A DNA stretch of 64,000 nucleotides from JACVRW01 sp963771715 (GTDB lineage Bacteria; Actinomycetota; Thermoleophilia; Solirubrobacterales; Thermoleophilaceae). This document shows, one piece after another, positions 10,348 through 19,392 of this stretch. A program made the position numbers and the translations under genes. Numbering within the stretch: the stretch's first letter is position 1; each line of letters begins with the position of its first letter. Where the stretch lies: NCBI GenBank assembly GCA_963771715.1, contig CAVYUQ010000010.1, positions 248,001 to 312,000 on the forward strand, read 5' to 3'. The notes beneath the pieces are model-generated. The model worked only from the letters and a program-made list of their open reading frames with translations, made no database searches and was not told the origin of the DNA.

Positions 10348-12256
10348 ATGCGCCGCGCCGGGATTGCAGCTGGAAGCCTCATGCTCGCCGTGCTCACGCA
10401 CGCCGCGCCGGCGTTCGCGCAGTCCACCGGCAAGGAGCCGGCCGGCGGCGCCGCCATCGGCGAGGCCATCGGGGCCACGGCCGGGGCGCTCCTGGCCACG
10501 GCGCTCGTCGCTTATCTGGTCGCCGGACACCGCAGCGGGCGGATCAAGGTGCTCGCGCGCGCCGGCGCGTGGGCGGAGCGCCACACGGGCCTGCCTGCGT
10601 GGGCCTCGCTGCCGTCCATGCTGATGGGCGTCGCGCTGCTCACCGCGGTCCTCGGCATGTACTGGGACATCTCGCTCCACATCGACAACGGCCGCGACGC
10701 CGGCCCGCTCGCGAACCCGGCCCACTACCTGATCCTGATCGGCCTCTACGGCGTACTCGTGGCGGGCGTGATGTCGATCGCGCTGGCGGGCACGGAGCGC
10801 CCGGCGAAGACGGCCGTACACCTCGGAGGCGGCTGGTGGGCGCCAATCGGCGGCCTGATGATGGCCGCCTGCGGAGCGTTCGCGCTCACCGGCTTCCCGC
10901 TCGACGACATGTGGCACCGGCTGTTCGGCCAGGACGTGACCCTCTGGGGCCCGACCCACCTGATGCTGATCGGCGGCGCGTCGCTCGCCACGCTCGGCGG
11001 CATGGTGCTGATGGGCGAGGCGATCACGACCATCGGCCGCGACCCCGACCGAGAGGCCACGCCGTGGGTCTACCACGCGCGCCGCGCGCTGCTGGTGGGT
11101 GGCTTCCTCGTCGCCCTCACCACCTTCCAGGCCGAGTTCGACTTCGGCGTGCCGCAGTTCCGCGCCGTCCACCAGCCGATCCTGATCATGCTGGCGGCTG
11201 GTATCGGCCTCGTGACCACGCGGCTCTACCTCGGTCGCGGCGGCGCGCTGCTGGCCGTGTGCGGCTACGTGCTGATCCGCGGCTTCCTAACGATCATGGT
11301 CGGCGGCGTCTGGGGCCAGACGACACCGCACTTCCCCCTCTACATCGTCGAGGCACTGATCGTGGAGGCGGTCTTCGCCCGCGCCGGCGGCCGCAGCCCG
11401 GTGGTGAACGGTGCAATTGCAGGCGCCCTGATCGGGACGATCGGCCTCGCGGCCGAGTGGGCCTGGTCGCACATCTGGATGCCGATCCCGTGGAACTCGT
11501 CGCTGCTGCCCGAGGCTGCGATCGCGGGGATCGTCACCGCCGTCGCCGCCGGTGCCGTGGGTGGCTTCATCGGGGGCTCGCTCACCGGCCGCAGCGGCGT
11601 CTTGATCGCCCGCGAGGACGGCCGCCGGCTCGTGCCGGCCGACCGCCGCGCCGCGCTCGTCGCCGGGCTCGCGCTGATGGCCGTGATCGGCTGGGCGTTG
11701 CCGATGTCCAACAGCGGTCCGGAGCGCGCGCAGGTCGCGCTCCGCGACATCGACCGCGGCGACCAGCGCACGGTGGCGGCCACCATCCGCCTGGATCCGC
11801 GCGACTCCGTCGAAGGATCCCGAGTTCATGAACGTGACCGCCTGGCAGGGCGGCGGCAGCGTCGTCGACCCGCTCGAGCAGGTCAACCCGGGCGTCTACC
11901 GGACGACCAAGCCGATCCCCGTCTACGGCGGCTGGAAGTCGACGCTCCGCATCCAGCAGGGCGACGGCCTGGTCTCGATGCCGCTGTTCATGCCGAAGGA
12001 CGAGGCGATCCCCGCTGCGGAGGTGCCGGCCGAGGCGAGCTTCACGCGCGCCTTCCAGCCCGACATCGAGGTGCTTCAGCGCGAGCGCAAGCAGGGAGTC
12101 TCGCCGGCCCTGAAGGTGACCGCGTACCTGACGGTGCTGGCGATCGCGCTGGCGCTGATCGCGCTGATCGCGTGGTCGCTGCTGCGGATCGACCGCGGCG
12201 AGGCCCGAGCACCGCGGCGTGGAAGGACTCGGCGCGCCCGGGCCGAACTCGTGTGA
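10348..12256 (+). CDS. Polytopic membrane protein with C-terminal extracytoplasmic domain, frameshifted
   Basis: I do not recognise the family. It starts at ATG 10348 with a cleavable-looking signal (SLMLAVLTHAAPAFAQ). About ten hydrophobic segments follow, with conserved-looking charged residues inside membrane regions (YWDISLHIDNGRDAG, GFPLDDMWHRLFG, WGPTHLMLIGG). After about residue 480 the frame changes near 11815. The second frame (DPEFMNVTAWQGGG, then PGVYRTTKPIPVYGGWK) encodes a beta-rich domain resembling FixH/YtkA-type domains, then one more membrane helix. The His/Asp residues in the membrane could bind a metal, but this is a guess. A divergent TetR gene lies 88 bases away. Confidence 0.65.
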
Positions 12257-12311
12257 AAGCGCATTAAAGCGCTGGCGCATCGGCGCCGACACTTCTGCTA
12301 GCTTCACCGTC

Positions 12312-12433
12312 ACGCCGAGTCCGCGATTGCGCGGAACGGGGGAACCAAGGTGGCCACGGCCACTGGGGCGAACCTTCGAGAGAAGGCGCGCAAGCTCTTT
12401 CAGCGCGAGCCCGTCAGCTAACCCCGTAGGCGT
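12312..12433 (+). ncRNA. c-di-AMP (ydaO/yuaA) riboswitch
   Basis: The leader holds the conserved blocks of the actinobacterial ydaO class in order: CACGCCGAGTCC, GGGGGAACCAAGGT, GGGGCGAACC and CCCGTCAGCTAACCCCG followed by TAGGCGT. The closing helix P1 can form between ACGCC at 12312-12316 and GGCGT at 12429-12433. This RNA binds cyclic di-AMP and usually turns off cell-wall hydrolase and osmolyte genes. Here it directly precedes an NlpC/P60-type hydrolase, the common arrangement in Actinobacteria. Its 3' end lies only about ten bases before the ATG, so control could act on translation as well as transcription. Confidence 0.93.
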
Positions 12434-12442
12434 TCGAAAGAG

Positions 12443-13019
12443 ATGTCTGCCGCCTTCTGTCACAAGTTGATGCACGTGTTCGCGATTGCGTTCGCGTGCG
12501 CCCTCGTCCTCGCGCCTGCCGCGTCAGCGCAGTCGTCGTCGACGTATGGGGGCGCGACGTTCGTGCCACCCCCGCCGCCGCCCGCGAAGGGCGCGCTCGT
12601 GGACGGACGCCTCGTGGCGCCGGCCTCGGCGCCGCGACGGGTCAAGCAGGTGATCACAGCGGCGAACCGGATCGTCGAGAAGCCCTACGTGTACGGCGGC
12701 GGCCACAGGCCCTACCGCAGCGGCGAGCTCGACCGCGGCTACGACTGCTCCGGCGCCGTCTCCTACGCGCTCTACGGCGGCCGCTTCCTGCGCTCCCCGC
12801 TCCCGAGCGGGATGTTGATGAGATGGGGCTCGCGCGGCCCCGGGCGCTGGATCACGGTCTACGCGCACCGCGGCCACGCGTACATCGTGGTCGCGGGCTA
12901 CCGACTTCGACACCTCCATGCACGACTCGGACGCCCCCGGCCCGGCCACCGGGCCGCGCTGGAGCCGCACGCTCCGCCGGTCGTCCGCCTTCGTGGCGCG
13001 CCACCCGGCCGGCTACTAG
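12443..13019 (+). CDS. NlpC/P60-type peptidoglycan hydrolase, secreted, frameshifted
   Basis: A secreted cell-wall enzyme of about 190 residues. The N-terminus is a signal peptide (VFAIAFACALVLAPAASAQ), then a Pro-rich spacer (FVPPPPPPAKG). The catalytic region has VEKPYVYGGGHRPY and the Cys of the NlpC/P60 site in RGYDCSGAVSYAL, with the His in HRGHAYIVVAG. One base too many near 12903 shifts the frame; removing it gives GYRFDTSMHDSD and the ending SAFVARHPAGY before TAG at 13017. The start is ATG 12443 or ATG 12470 (MHVFAIAF); the second gives the cleaner signal peptide. A c-di-AMP riboswitch precedes it, linking its synthesis to wall and turgor control. Confidence 0.85.
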
Positions 13020-13032
13020 GCCGCGCCTCGGT

Positions 13033-13431
13033 CTACCCGAAGTCCGCGCGGCCCGCGAAGTGGTCCGTGACCTCCGGGCGGGTGAGCTCGTAGAGCCCGA
13101 TTCGCTGGCCTCCGGGGCTATCGAAGCTCACGCACGGCCCCAGGGGCAGTTCCACCCGGCGCTCCGGCTGCACTCCCCGTGCGCCCAGCTCGTCGAGCGC
13201 CTCGTCCAGGCTCGGGACCCGGTGCAGCAGGATGGGAGTGTCCCCGTGGAGGTGCTCGGCGAGCAGCAGCCGCGGGCCCTCCGAGCTGAGTGAGACCTCG
13301 GCCACCCGGGTTCCCATCGCCTCGATCGCGAAGACCACGCGAGCTCCCAGCACGTCCCGGTAGAAGGCGACGTCCGCCTGGGCGTCGCGACTCGGCAGGT
13401 ACAGGACATCGAGCGTCTCGATCGGCATCAT
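13033..13431 (-). CDS. VOC-family (glyoxalase/dioxygenase-like) protein
   Basis: A 132-residue single-domain protein of the vicinal-oxygen-chelate superfamily. The fold signature is seen in VLYLPSRDAQADVAFYRDVL at the start and SFDSPGGQRIGLYELTRPE near the end. Such proteins bind a metal or an antibiotic or act on small carbonyl compounds; which one cannot be told. The start is one of two adjacent ATGs (13431 or 13428) in a palindrome shared with the divergent RibD-like gene, whose start codon overlaps it. No room is left for a separate promoter, so the promoter of each gene must lie within the other. Confidence 0.72.
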   Translation of the reverse strand: MMPIETLDVLYLPSRDAQADVAFYRDVLGARVVFAIEAMGTRVAEVSLSSEGPRLLLAEHLHGDTPILLHRVPSLDEALDELGARGVQPERRVELPLGPCVSFDSPGGQRIGLYELTRPEVTDHFAGRADFG

Positions 13432-13437
13432 GCCGAT
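13421..13437. promoter_or_regulatory. Inverted repeat covering two divergent start codons
   Basis: ATCGGCAT and ATGCCGAT form a perfect 8-base inverted repeat with one base between. The minus-strand VOC gene and the plus-strand RibD/DHFR-like gene both begin inside or at the edge of it. It could be an operator or simply a consequence of the two overlapping ATG-CCG-ATC starts; the sequence alone does not decide. Confidence 0.4.
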
Positions 13438-13438
13438 C

Positions 13439-14092
13439 ATGCCAAGGCTCACGCTCGACATCTCCATGTCCCTCGACGGTTTCATCGCCGGGCCGGACCA
13501 GACCCTCGACCAGCCGCTCGGCGCGGGTGGCGAAGGACTGCACGAGTGGGCGATCGCGAGTCAGGCCTGGCGTGAGGCCCACGGCATGGAGGGCGGCGAG
13601 ACGAACGTGGACAACGAGGTCGTGGAGGAGGGGCTCGGGCGCGCGGGCGCCACGGTGATGGGGCGGCGCATGTTCAGCAACGGGGAGGGGCCGTGGGAGG
13701 ACGACCCGAACGCGGACGCCTGGTGGGGCGACGACCCGCCCTTCCACCACCCGGTGTTCGTGCTCACCCACCACGCGCGCGAGCCGGTGCAGAAGGAGGG
13801 GGGAACCACCTTGACGTTCGTCACGGACGGGATCGAGCCGGCGCTCGAGCAGGCGCGCGCGGCGGCCGGCGAGCGCGACGTGGCCGTGGCCGGTGGCGCG
13901 GACGTCGTGCAGCAGTATCTCGACGCCGGATTGATCGACGAGATGCAGCTCCACGTGGTGCCGCTGCTGCTCGGGGACGGGGTGCGGCTGTTCGACGGCG
14001 CGCTGCCCGGGGCGCCGCGTGCGCTCGAGTGCGTCCGGGTGATCGAGTCGCCCACCGGCGTGACCCACCTGAAGTACCGGGCCGCGGGATGA
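13439..14092 (+). CDS. Dihydrofolate reductase/RibD C-terminal family protein
   Basis: A 217-residue protein of the RibD C-terminal/DHFR-like reductase family, which binds NADPH and reduces a pterin- or pyrimidine-like substrate. The N-terminal strand LTLDISMSLDGFIAGPDQ and the glycine-rich VMGRRMFSNGEGPW are the family marks. VAVAGGADVVQQYLDAGLIDE is the C-terminal nucleotide-binding segment. The start is ATG 13439 (MPRLTLD), which fits homologues better than ATG 13430. The physiological substrate is unknown; many such stand-alone proteins are not true dihydrofolate reductases. Its stop overlaps the next gene by four bases (ATGA), indicating an operon with the SDR gene. Confidence 0.85.
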   Translation: MPRLTLDISMSLDGFIAGPDQTLDQPLGAGGEGLHEWAIASQAWREAHGMEGGETNVDNEVVEEGLGRAGATVMGRRMFSNGEGPWEDDPNADAWWGDDPPFHHPVFVLTHHAREPVQKEGGTTLTFVTDGIEPALEQARAAAGERDVAVAGGADVVQQYLDAGLIDEMQLHVVPLLLGDGVRLFDGALPGAPRALECVRVIESPTGVTHLKYRAAG

Positions 14093-14856
14093 GCGCCGTG
14101 CTGCTCGAGGGGAAGAACGCTGTGATCTACGGGGGAGGCGGCTCGATCGGCGGGGCGGTGGCGCGCGCCTTCGCCCGCGAGGGGGCACGCGTGTATCTCG
14201 CGGGTCGGAGCATGGAGCGCCTCGAGGAGGTGGCGCAGGAGATCCGTTCCGCTGGAGGCGCGGCGGAGACGGCCGAGGTCGACGCACTCGACGAGCGCGC
14301 AGTCGACGAGCACGCCGACGCCATCGCGGCCGAGGCGGGAGGCATCGACGTCTCGATGAACGCGATCTCGCATCCGTCGCTGCACGGCACGCCGCTCGCG
14401 GAGATGCAGCTCGAGGACTTCACCGGCGAGGTGATGGCCGCCGTGAGCACGACCTTCCTGACGGCGAGGGCGGCGGCGCGCCACATGATCAGGCGCGGCT
14501 CCGGGGTCATCCTCATGTTCGGCGGCTCCGGCGACCCCATTCGCGACTACTACATCGGCGGCACGCAGGTGGCGCTCGGCGCGATCGACCTGATGCGCCG
14601 GCAGCTGGCGGCCGAGCTGGGGCAGCACGGAATACGCGTCGTGACCCTGCGGAGCGGCGGCGTGCCCGAGTCGCTTCCCGAGGGCGTGGAGGGGCGCGAG
14701 GAGATCATCGAGCGGACGATCGTCTCCCAGACGATGCTCGGGCGCGCGGCCACGCTCGAGGACGTGGGGAACGTCGCCGCCTTCGTGGCCTCCGACCGCG
14801 CGCGGGCGATGACCGGCGCCACCGCCAACGTGAGCTGCGGCGCGCTGGTCGATTAG
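14089..14856 (+). CDS. Short-chain dehydrogenase/reductase (SDR)
   Basis: A 255-residue Rossmann-fold oxidoreductase. The cofactor loop is IYGGGGSIGGAVARAF near the N-terminus, followed by VYLAGRSMERLEEV, where the Arg after the second strand suggests NADP(H). The catalytic region is unusual: where SDRs have Ser and YxxxK, this one reads MFGGSGDPIRDYYIGGTQVA, with Tyr but Thr-Gln in place of the lysine position. It may therefore belong to the divergent enoyl-reductase-like SDRs or be weakly active. It is translationally coupled to the upstream DHFR-like gene. Confidence 0.85.
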   Translation: MSAVLLEGKNAVIYGGGGSIGGAVARAFAREGARVYLAGRSMERLEEVAQEIRSAGGAAETAEVDALDERAVDEHADAIAAEAGGIDVSMNAISHPSLHGTPLAEMQLEDFTGEVMAAVSTTFLTARAAARHMIRRGSGVILMFGGSGDPIRDYYIGGTQVALGAIDLMRRQLAAELGQHGIRVVTLRSGGVPESLPEGVEGREEIIERTIVSQTMLGRAATLEDVGNVAAFVASDRARAMTGATANVSCGALVD

Positions 14857-14895
14857 CCCTTGCGCTCAGTGCGGCGCGCGAGCGAAGATCGCTCA

Positions 14896-17791
14896 GTGGC
14901 CGCACGGGAATCCGTCGCGTCGCACCTGAGCGCTCGCAAGAGCGACCTGCTCGCTGGCCTCGCGCTTAGCGCGCTGCTTTCTGCCTCGTCGCCGGATACC
15001 AGCTCGGCGTGGCGGCGAAGGAACTAGACGACCTGCGGGCGGAGACCACTCCGCTGCTGGGCGAACCGAAGTGGCCGAAGTGGGTCTGGCCACCGCTGGC
15101 GCTGATCGGCGCCGTCCTCGCTTTCGCCGTCTACGTCTTCCTCCGAGAGCGAATGAAGCAGCACGGAGCGTCGCCCGGGGCGCTGAAGGCCTTCGCGGGC
15201 ACTGACTGCGCTCGCCGTTGGGCTGTGGCTGCTCTGGCAGGCCGCCGGCGTCGCCGTCTTTTTGGAACGCCGATCGCATCGGCAAGACGGACGCAGTGTT
15301 CATCGGCGCGGCCGGCGTGCCGGTGCTCGCGCTCGCGGTCGCGGCCGAGGTCATCGGAAATCCCGTCGGAGGCATGGAAGCGCCGCTTCCGGGCGTTGAA
15401 GATCCAGCTGATCGTGCTCGCCGCGCTCGTGCTCGGCGTGTTCCTGGTTCCGCTCACCGCGGCGCAGGTGAGCGACATCCTTCGAGCTTGGGGAGACGGA
15501 CCGCTGAGCCGGGTGGCCACCGGTGTAGCGGCGTGCGCTCCTGATGGGTGCAGTCCTACCGCACCAGCGCGAGCCAGCTGATCGCGCCTCCCCGCGGAGG
15601 GATCGATGGCCGGTGTAGGATCGCCGAGCATCTCGCCGGGATGGCGGCGGCTGTGATGGTCGTTGCGTCGCGCTGCGGGCGTGGATCGGGCTTGGCCTTG
15701 CTCGTGGTGATCGCCGTCCTGGCGCTGGGCCACGAAATGGGCCGACGCCGGATCAGCCGGACGACGCGGCCCGCGTACAGGCGGTTGCGGCTGGACGGAG
15801 GCGCTCGGGCGTGATCCGCCGCTGGCCGTGGTGTACGCCGGGCTGGTGGCGGCGCTGACCGACACCGCTCCTGCTTCCGTCAAGGCTCACGACGACCGAT
15901 AGGCGTGGCTACTCGCGGCGACCGTCTCGGTGGGGGTGATCTTCTGGTCTTCTCGCGGCTTCTTCGCGCTCCGCTTGAAAAGCGAGCTGAGCAGCGCGGT
16001 TGAGGTCCGGGGCCGTCATATGCGCCGTTCGTCGGGCGCGGGGCGCGTTCCTGCTCGGTGCCTTCGCCTTCCTTGACGTCGTCAGCGTCCTGTTCGTCCT
16101 GGGAGCAGGGTTGATGGCCTCCTGGGTGCTACCTGAGCGCGGCGCGTCACAGTTCTGGGCCGCCGGTGGAGCGGCGCTCGGCGTGGCCGTAGCGGTCTAC
16201 GTCGATCCAATCGCAGCACCGCGCGAGTTCGGGGGCGCTCGGCCTCATCCTGATTGCGATGGCTGGGCTGCTGGCCGCCCTGCACCTCGCAGCGACGCTG
16301 GGATCGCGCCGAGAGTTCCGCTGGGAAATCCCACTCGTGCCGAAGCACGTTCCCGTCGTGACACTGCTGGCGCGTATGGGTGGCGATCGCGCTCATGTCG
16401 CAATCGCTCTCCGACGCGAGGCATCAGGTGAGGACCGAGGACGAACGGCTGAGCCTCCGGGGAGCCTCAGCACGGCCGTGCGCGCGTGGCTGACGCAAGA
16501 GGCCAGCCGGGACGCGAGGAGCGCGTGCCCATGGTCGTCGTCGCGGCCAGCGGGGGCGGCGCCAAGGCCGCGTACTGGACCGGCCTCGTCGTCGATTGCC
16601 TGTTCGGCGGCGGGCCCCCGACCGCCGCCGCGAAGGAGTGTCCCCCGCCGCAGGAGCGCGATCTGTACGGTCGGCTGTTCCTCACCAGCAGCGTGAGCGG
16701 CGGCTCCATCGGGGTCTACCACATGCTTCAGGACCGTCAGCGGTCTGACGACTGGGTCGATACGAGCAACGGCCGCGAGGTCCTGTCGCCAGTCCTGGGA
16801 TGGGGCGTCTTTCACGACCTGCCCGCGCTGATGCTCGGGATGCTCACCGACCCTCGGGACTGCGACGGGGGCTGGTCGTGCCGCCGCGGAGCCGACCGCG
16901 CGCTCGTACAGGAGGCGCGATCGCCGGTCAGGAGGGAATCGACCCACCCGACCGCGAGCCGATGCTGGTCTCAGCCGAGCCGCGCCTGCCGGTCACGGTC
17001 TTCAATGCCGCCGCAGGACGGCGCGGAGCGACGCGTGCTGCTGTCGCCCGTGCTCCTCGACACGCGGCGCCGGAGAAGCGACGAGCTGCTCCGGACCGGG
17101 ACCGCCCCAGCTAGGCCCCGAGGCCCTCGACGGCCACGATCTCTTGCGGGTTCACCGATGCCCGACCCGGCTGCCGGATGTCCCGCTCGTGACCGCCGCG
17201 CACATGAGCGCGCGGTTCACGGTGGTGGAGCCGGCCGCACGGCTCGGCGAAGACGGCTCAGCGGCCAAGGACGTCGTCTGTTCGGTGGGGGCGACGTCCG
17301 TGGTGCTCCGCGACGGCGGGTACGTGGAGAACACCGGCGTGCTTAAGGTCGAGGACCTGATGCCCGCGCTGCGGCGCGCCATCGAGTCGAGAAGAGGAAG
17401 CTCCACAAGGAGGCAGTCGACATCCCGATCGTCGTCGTGTCGATCGACGATGATCCCGTCGCCGAGGACGAGGATCCGCGGCTCGACCTCGTCCCCAGCG
17501 CGCTGGGGATTGCCGCGCAGGCGGGACGGCAGACTGACCGAGGGAGCGCGCGAGGAGGATCCGCACTGCCGCTACGACAACGTCTATACAAGCGGATCAG
17601 CCCGAGTCCGCACGCGGGTGCCGAGGCGGCGACCGGCTGGGAGCTGTCCGAGACCGCGCGGACCGAGGATCTGATCGAGAGTCTCCGGCCTCCCCGAAAA
17701 GCCTGGGCAGCGCGTCGAGGCGCTGAAGCCGCTGATCGCGGGTGACAAGACCTCCACTGCTCAGGGGAAGCGCAGCAGTATCCTTCGTTGA
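14896..17791 (+). pseudogene. Decayed patatin-like phospholipase with N-terminal membrane region
   Basis: About 2.9 kb in which pieces of one large protein occur in order but in changing frames. The 5' pieces are membrane helices: CLVAGYQLGVAAKELDDL, then PPLALIGAVLAFAVYVFL, then ALKIQLIVLAALVLGVFLV. Patatin marks follow: VVVAASGGGAKAAYWTGL (oxyanion glycine loop) and LTSSVSGGSIGVYHML (nucleophile elbow). The Asp of the catalytic dyad is in VVLRDGGYVENTG at about 17310-17340. A last piece, PGQRVEALKPLIAGDKTS, ends at TGA 17789. At least eight frame changes are needed, far more than in neighbouring genes, so real decay is likely on top of sequencing error. Intact homologues would be membrane-bound lipid acyl hydrolases. 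Confidence 0.7.
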
Positions 17792-17806
17792 CTCGCGAGT
17801 CAACGA
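17785..17806. promoter_or_regulatory. 22-bp perfect palindrome before acyl-CoA dehydrogenase
   Basis: Each half reads TCGTTGACTCG; the two halves form a perfect 22-base palindrome with no spacer. It ends 17 bases before the ATG of the acyl-CoA dehydrogenase gene. TGACTC...GAGTCA arms of this size are typical of TetR-family fatty-acid regulators, so it is a likely repressor site. No TetR gene is adjacent; the one at 9.6-10.3 kb has a different palindrome. Confidence 0.65.
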
Positions 17807-17822
17807 CACCGGAGCAGCCTGA

Positions 17823-19025
17823 ATGGCAGTAGCCACGAGCCCGTACACGGACAAGACCGACGAGCAGAAGGCCATCACCGAGATGGTCCGGCAGTTCGTC
17901 GACAACGAGGTCCTCCCGATCGCCGAGGAGCACGACCACGAGGACAAGTTCCCCGACGCGCTGGTCGGGCAGATGCGCGAGCTCGGCCTGTTCGGCGTGA
18001 CGATCCCGGAGGAGTACGGGGGCATGGGGCTCGACCTCACGACCTACGCCATGATCGTCGAGGAGCTCTCGCGCGGCTGGATCTCCGTGTCGGGCATCGT
18101 GAACACCCACTTCATCGGCTCCTACCTGCTGATGAAGTTCGGGACCGACGAGCAGAAGCAGGAGCTGCTGCCGAAGATGGCCACGGGCGAGATCCGCGCC
18201 GCGTTCTCGCTCTCCGAGCCGGAGGTGGGCTCGGACGTCCAGGGCATCAAGTCGACCGCGAAGAAGACGGACGACGGCGACTGGGAGCTGAACGGCCAGA
18301 AGATGTGGGTCACGAACGGGCTCCGCTCGGGGGTCGTGTTCGTGCTGATGAAGACGGACCCGAAGGCCGACCCGCCCCACAGGGGCATGACCTGCTTCAT
18401 CACCGAGAAGGAGCCGGGCGCCCACGAGAACGACGGCCTGACCGTGCCGCCGCAGATCAAGAAGATGGGCTACAAGGGCGTGGAGTCCACGGAGCTCGTC
18501 TACGACGGCTTCCGCTGCCCGCCCGAGCGCATCCTCGGCGGCGAGGAGAACGGGCTCGGTAAGGGCTTCGCGCAGATGATGGACGCGCTCGAGGTCGGGC
18601 GGGTGAACGTGGCGGCGCGCGGGGTGGGCATCGCCCAGCGCGCGCTGGAGCTGGCCCTGCGCTACTCACAGGAGCGCAAGACGTTCGGCAAGCCGATCGC
18701 GATGCACCAGGCGATCCAGTTCAAGCTCGCGGACATGGCCACCAAGATCGAGGCCGCGCGCCTGCTCACGCTGAAGGCCGCGCGCATGAAGGACGCCGGG
18801 CAGCGCTCGGACCTCGAGGCCGGCATGGCGAAGCTGTTCGCCTCCGAGATCGGCAAGGAGGTCGTGGAGGAGGCGTTCCGCATCCACGGCGGCTACGGCT
18901 ACTCGAAGGAGTACGAGATCGAGCGCCTCTACCGCGACGCCCCGCTGCTCCTGATCGGCGAGGGCACGTCCGAGATCCAGCGCATGGTGATCGGCAGGAA
19001 GCTGCTGGAACGCAACAAGATCTAG
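17823..19025 (+). CDS. Acyl-CoA dehydrogenase
   Basis: A 400-residue FAD enzyme that introduces the alpha-beta double bond in an acyl-CoA and passes electrons to electron-transfer flavoprotein. The N-terminal helical domain ends near VTIPEEYGGMGLDLT. The FAD/substrate loop is AAFSLSEPEVGSDVQG, and KMWVTNG lies in the beta domain. The C-terminal domain has ERKTFGKPIAMHQAIQ and the catalytic Glu in LLIGEGTSEIQ. Length is normal for short/branched-chain enzymes. It is too short for the usual methylsuccinyl-CoA dehydrogenase, which has an N-terminal extension, although that substrate would suit nearby genes. It follows a 22-bp palindrome and is probably cotranscribed with the SCP2-like gene ten bases downstream. 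Confidence 0.95.
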   Translation: MAVATSPYTDKTDEQKAITEMVRQFVDNEVLPIAEEHDHEDKFPDALVGQMRELGLFGVTIPEEYGGMGLDLTTYAMIVEELSRGWISVSGIVNTHFIGSYLLMKFGTDEQKQELLPKMATGEIRAAFSLSEPEVGSDVQGIKSTAKKTDDGDWELNGQKMWVTNGLRSGVVFVLMKTDPKADPPHRGMTCFITEKEPGAHENDGLTVPPQIKKMGYKGVESTELVYDGFRCPPERILGGEENGLGKGFAQMMDALEVGRVNVAARGVGIAQRALELALRYSQERKTFGKPIAMHQAIQFKLADMATKIEAARLLTLKAARMKDAGQRSDLEAGMAKLFASEIGKEVVEEAFRIHGGYGYSKEYEIERLYRDAPLLLIGEGTSEIQRMVIGRKLLERNKI

Positions 19026-19035
19026 GCTTGCTCGC

Positions 19036-19386
19036 GTGTCTAGCGCGGATACCAAGACCCTGATCAAGCAGGCCGTGGAGCACGTCCAGGACGAGGTGCC
19101 GGCCCTGAAGCAGCTGAAGCTCGTGATCCGCCTCGAGCTGCGCGCACGCGGCGACGTGCCGATCTGGCGCGTGGAGGTGCCGGGGCCCAAGATCGACAAG
19201 GACCCGGCGGCCGACGCCCGCATCGACGTCTCGGTTGCGCGCTCGCACTTCAACGAGCTGGCCGCGGAGGGGCGCCTGAAGCACTGGGTGGACGCTTACG
19301 ACCACGGGCACGTGCGCGTGAGCGGCGATCCGGCCGTGACCAAGCTGATCGGCAACGTGATCCAGCGCCAGCTGGCGCGAGCCTGA
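19036..19386 (+). CDS. SCP2-like sterol/lipid-carrier domain protein
   Basis: A 116-residue cytoplasmic protein resembling a single sterol-carrier-protein-2 domain, which binds lipids or acyl-CoA in a hydrophobic groove. It has the alternating hydrophobic strands of that fold (LKLVIRLELRARG, IWRVEVPGPKI) and a C-terminal helix (DPAVTKLIGNVIQRQL). It starts at GTG 19036, ten bases after the acyl-CoA dehydrogenase stop, so both probably act on the same acyl-CoA pool. The assignment rests on pattern and context only. Confidence 0.55.
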   Translation: MSSADTKTLIKQAVEHVQDEVPALKQLKLVIRLELRARGDVPIWRVEVPGPKIDKDPAADARIDVSVARSHFNELAAEGRLKHWVDAYDHGHVRVSGDPAVTKLIGNVIQRQLARA

Positions 19387-19392
19387 CGTCGG

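Noticed and set aside
17823..19025. Methylsuccinyl-CoA dehydrogenase
   Set aside because: At 400 residues it lacks the N-terminal extension of that enzyme; called only as a general acyl-CoA dehydrogenase.
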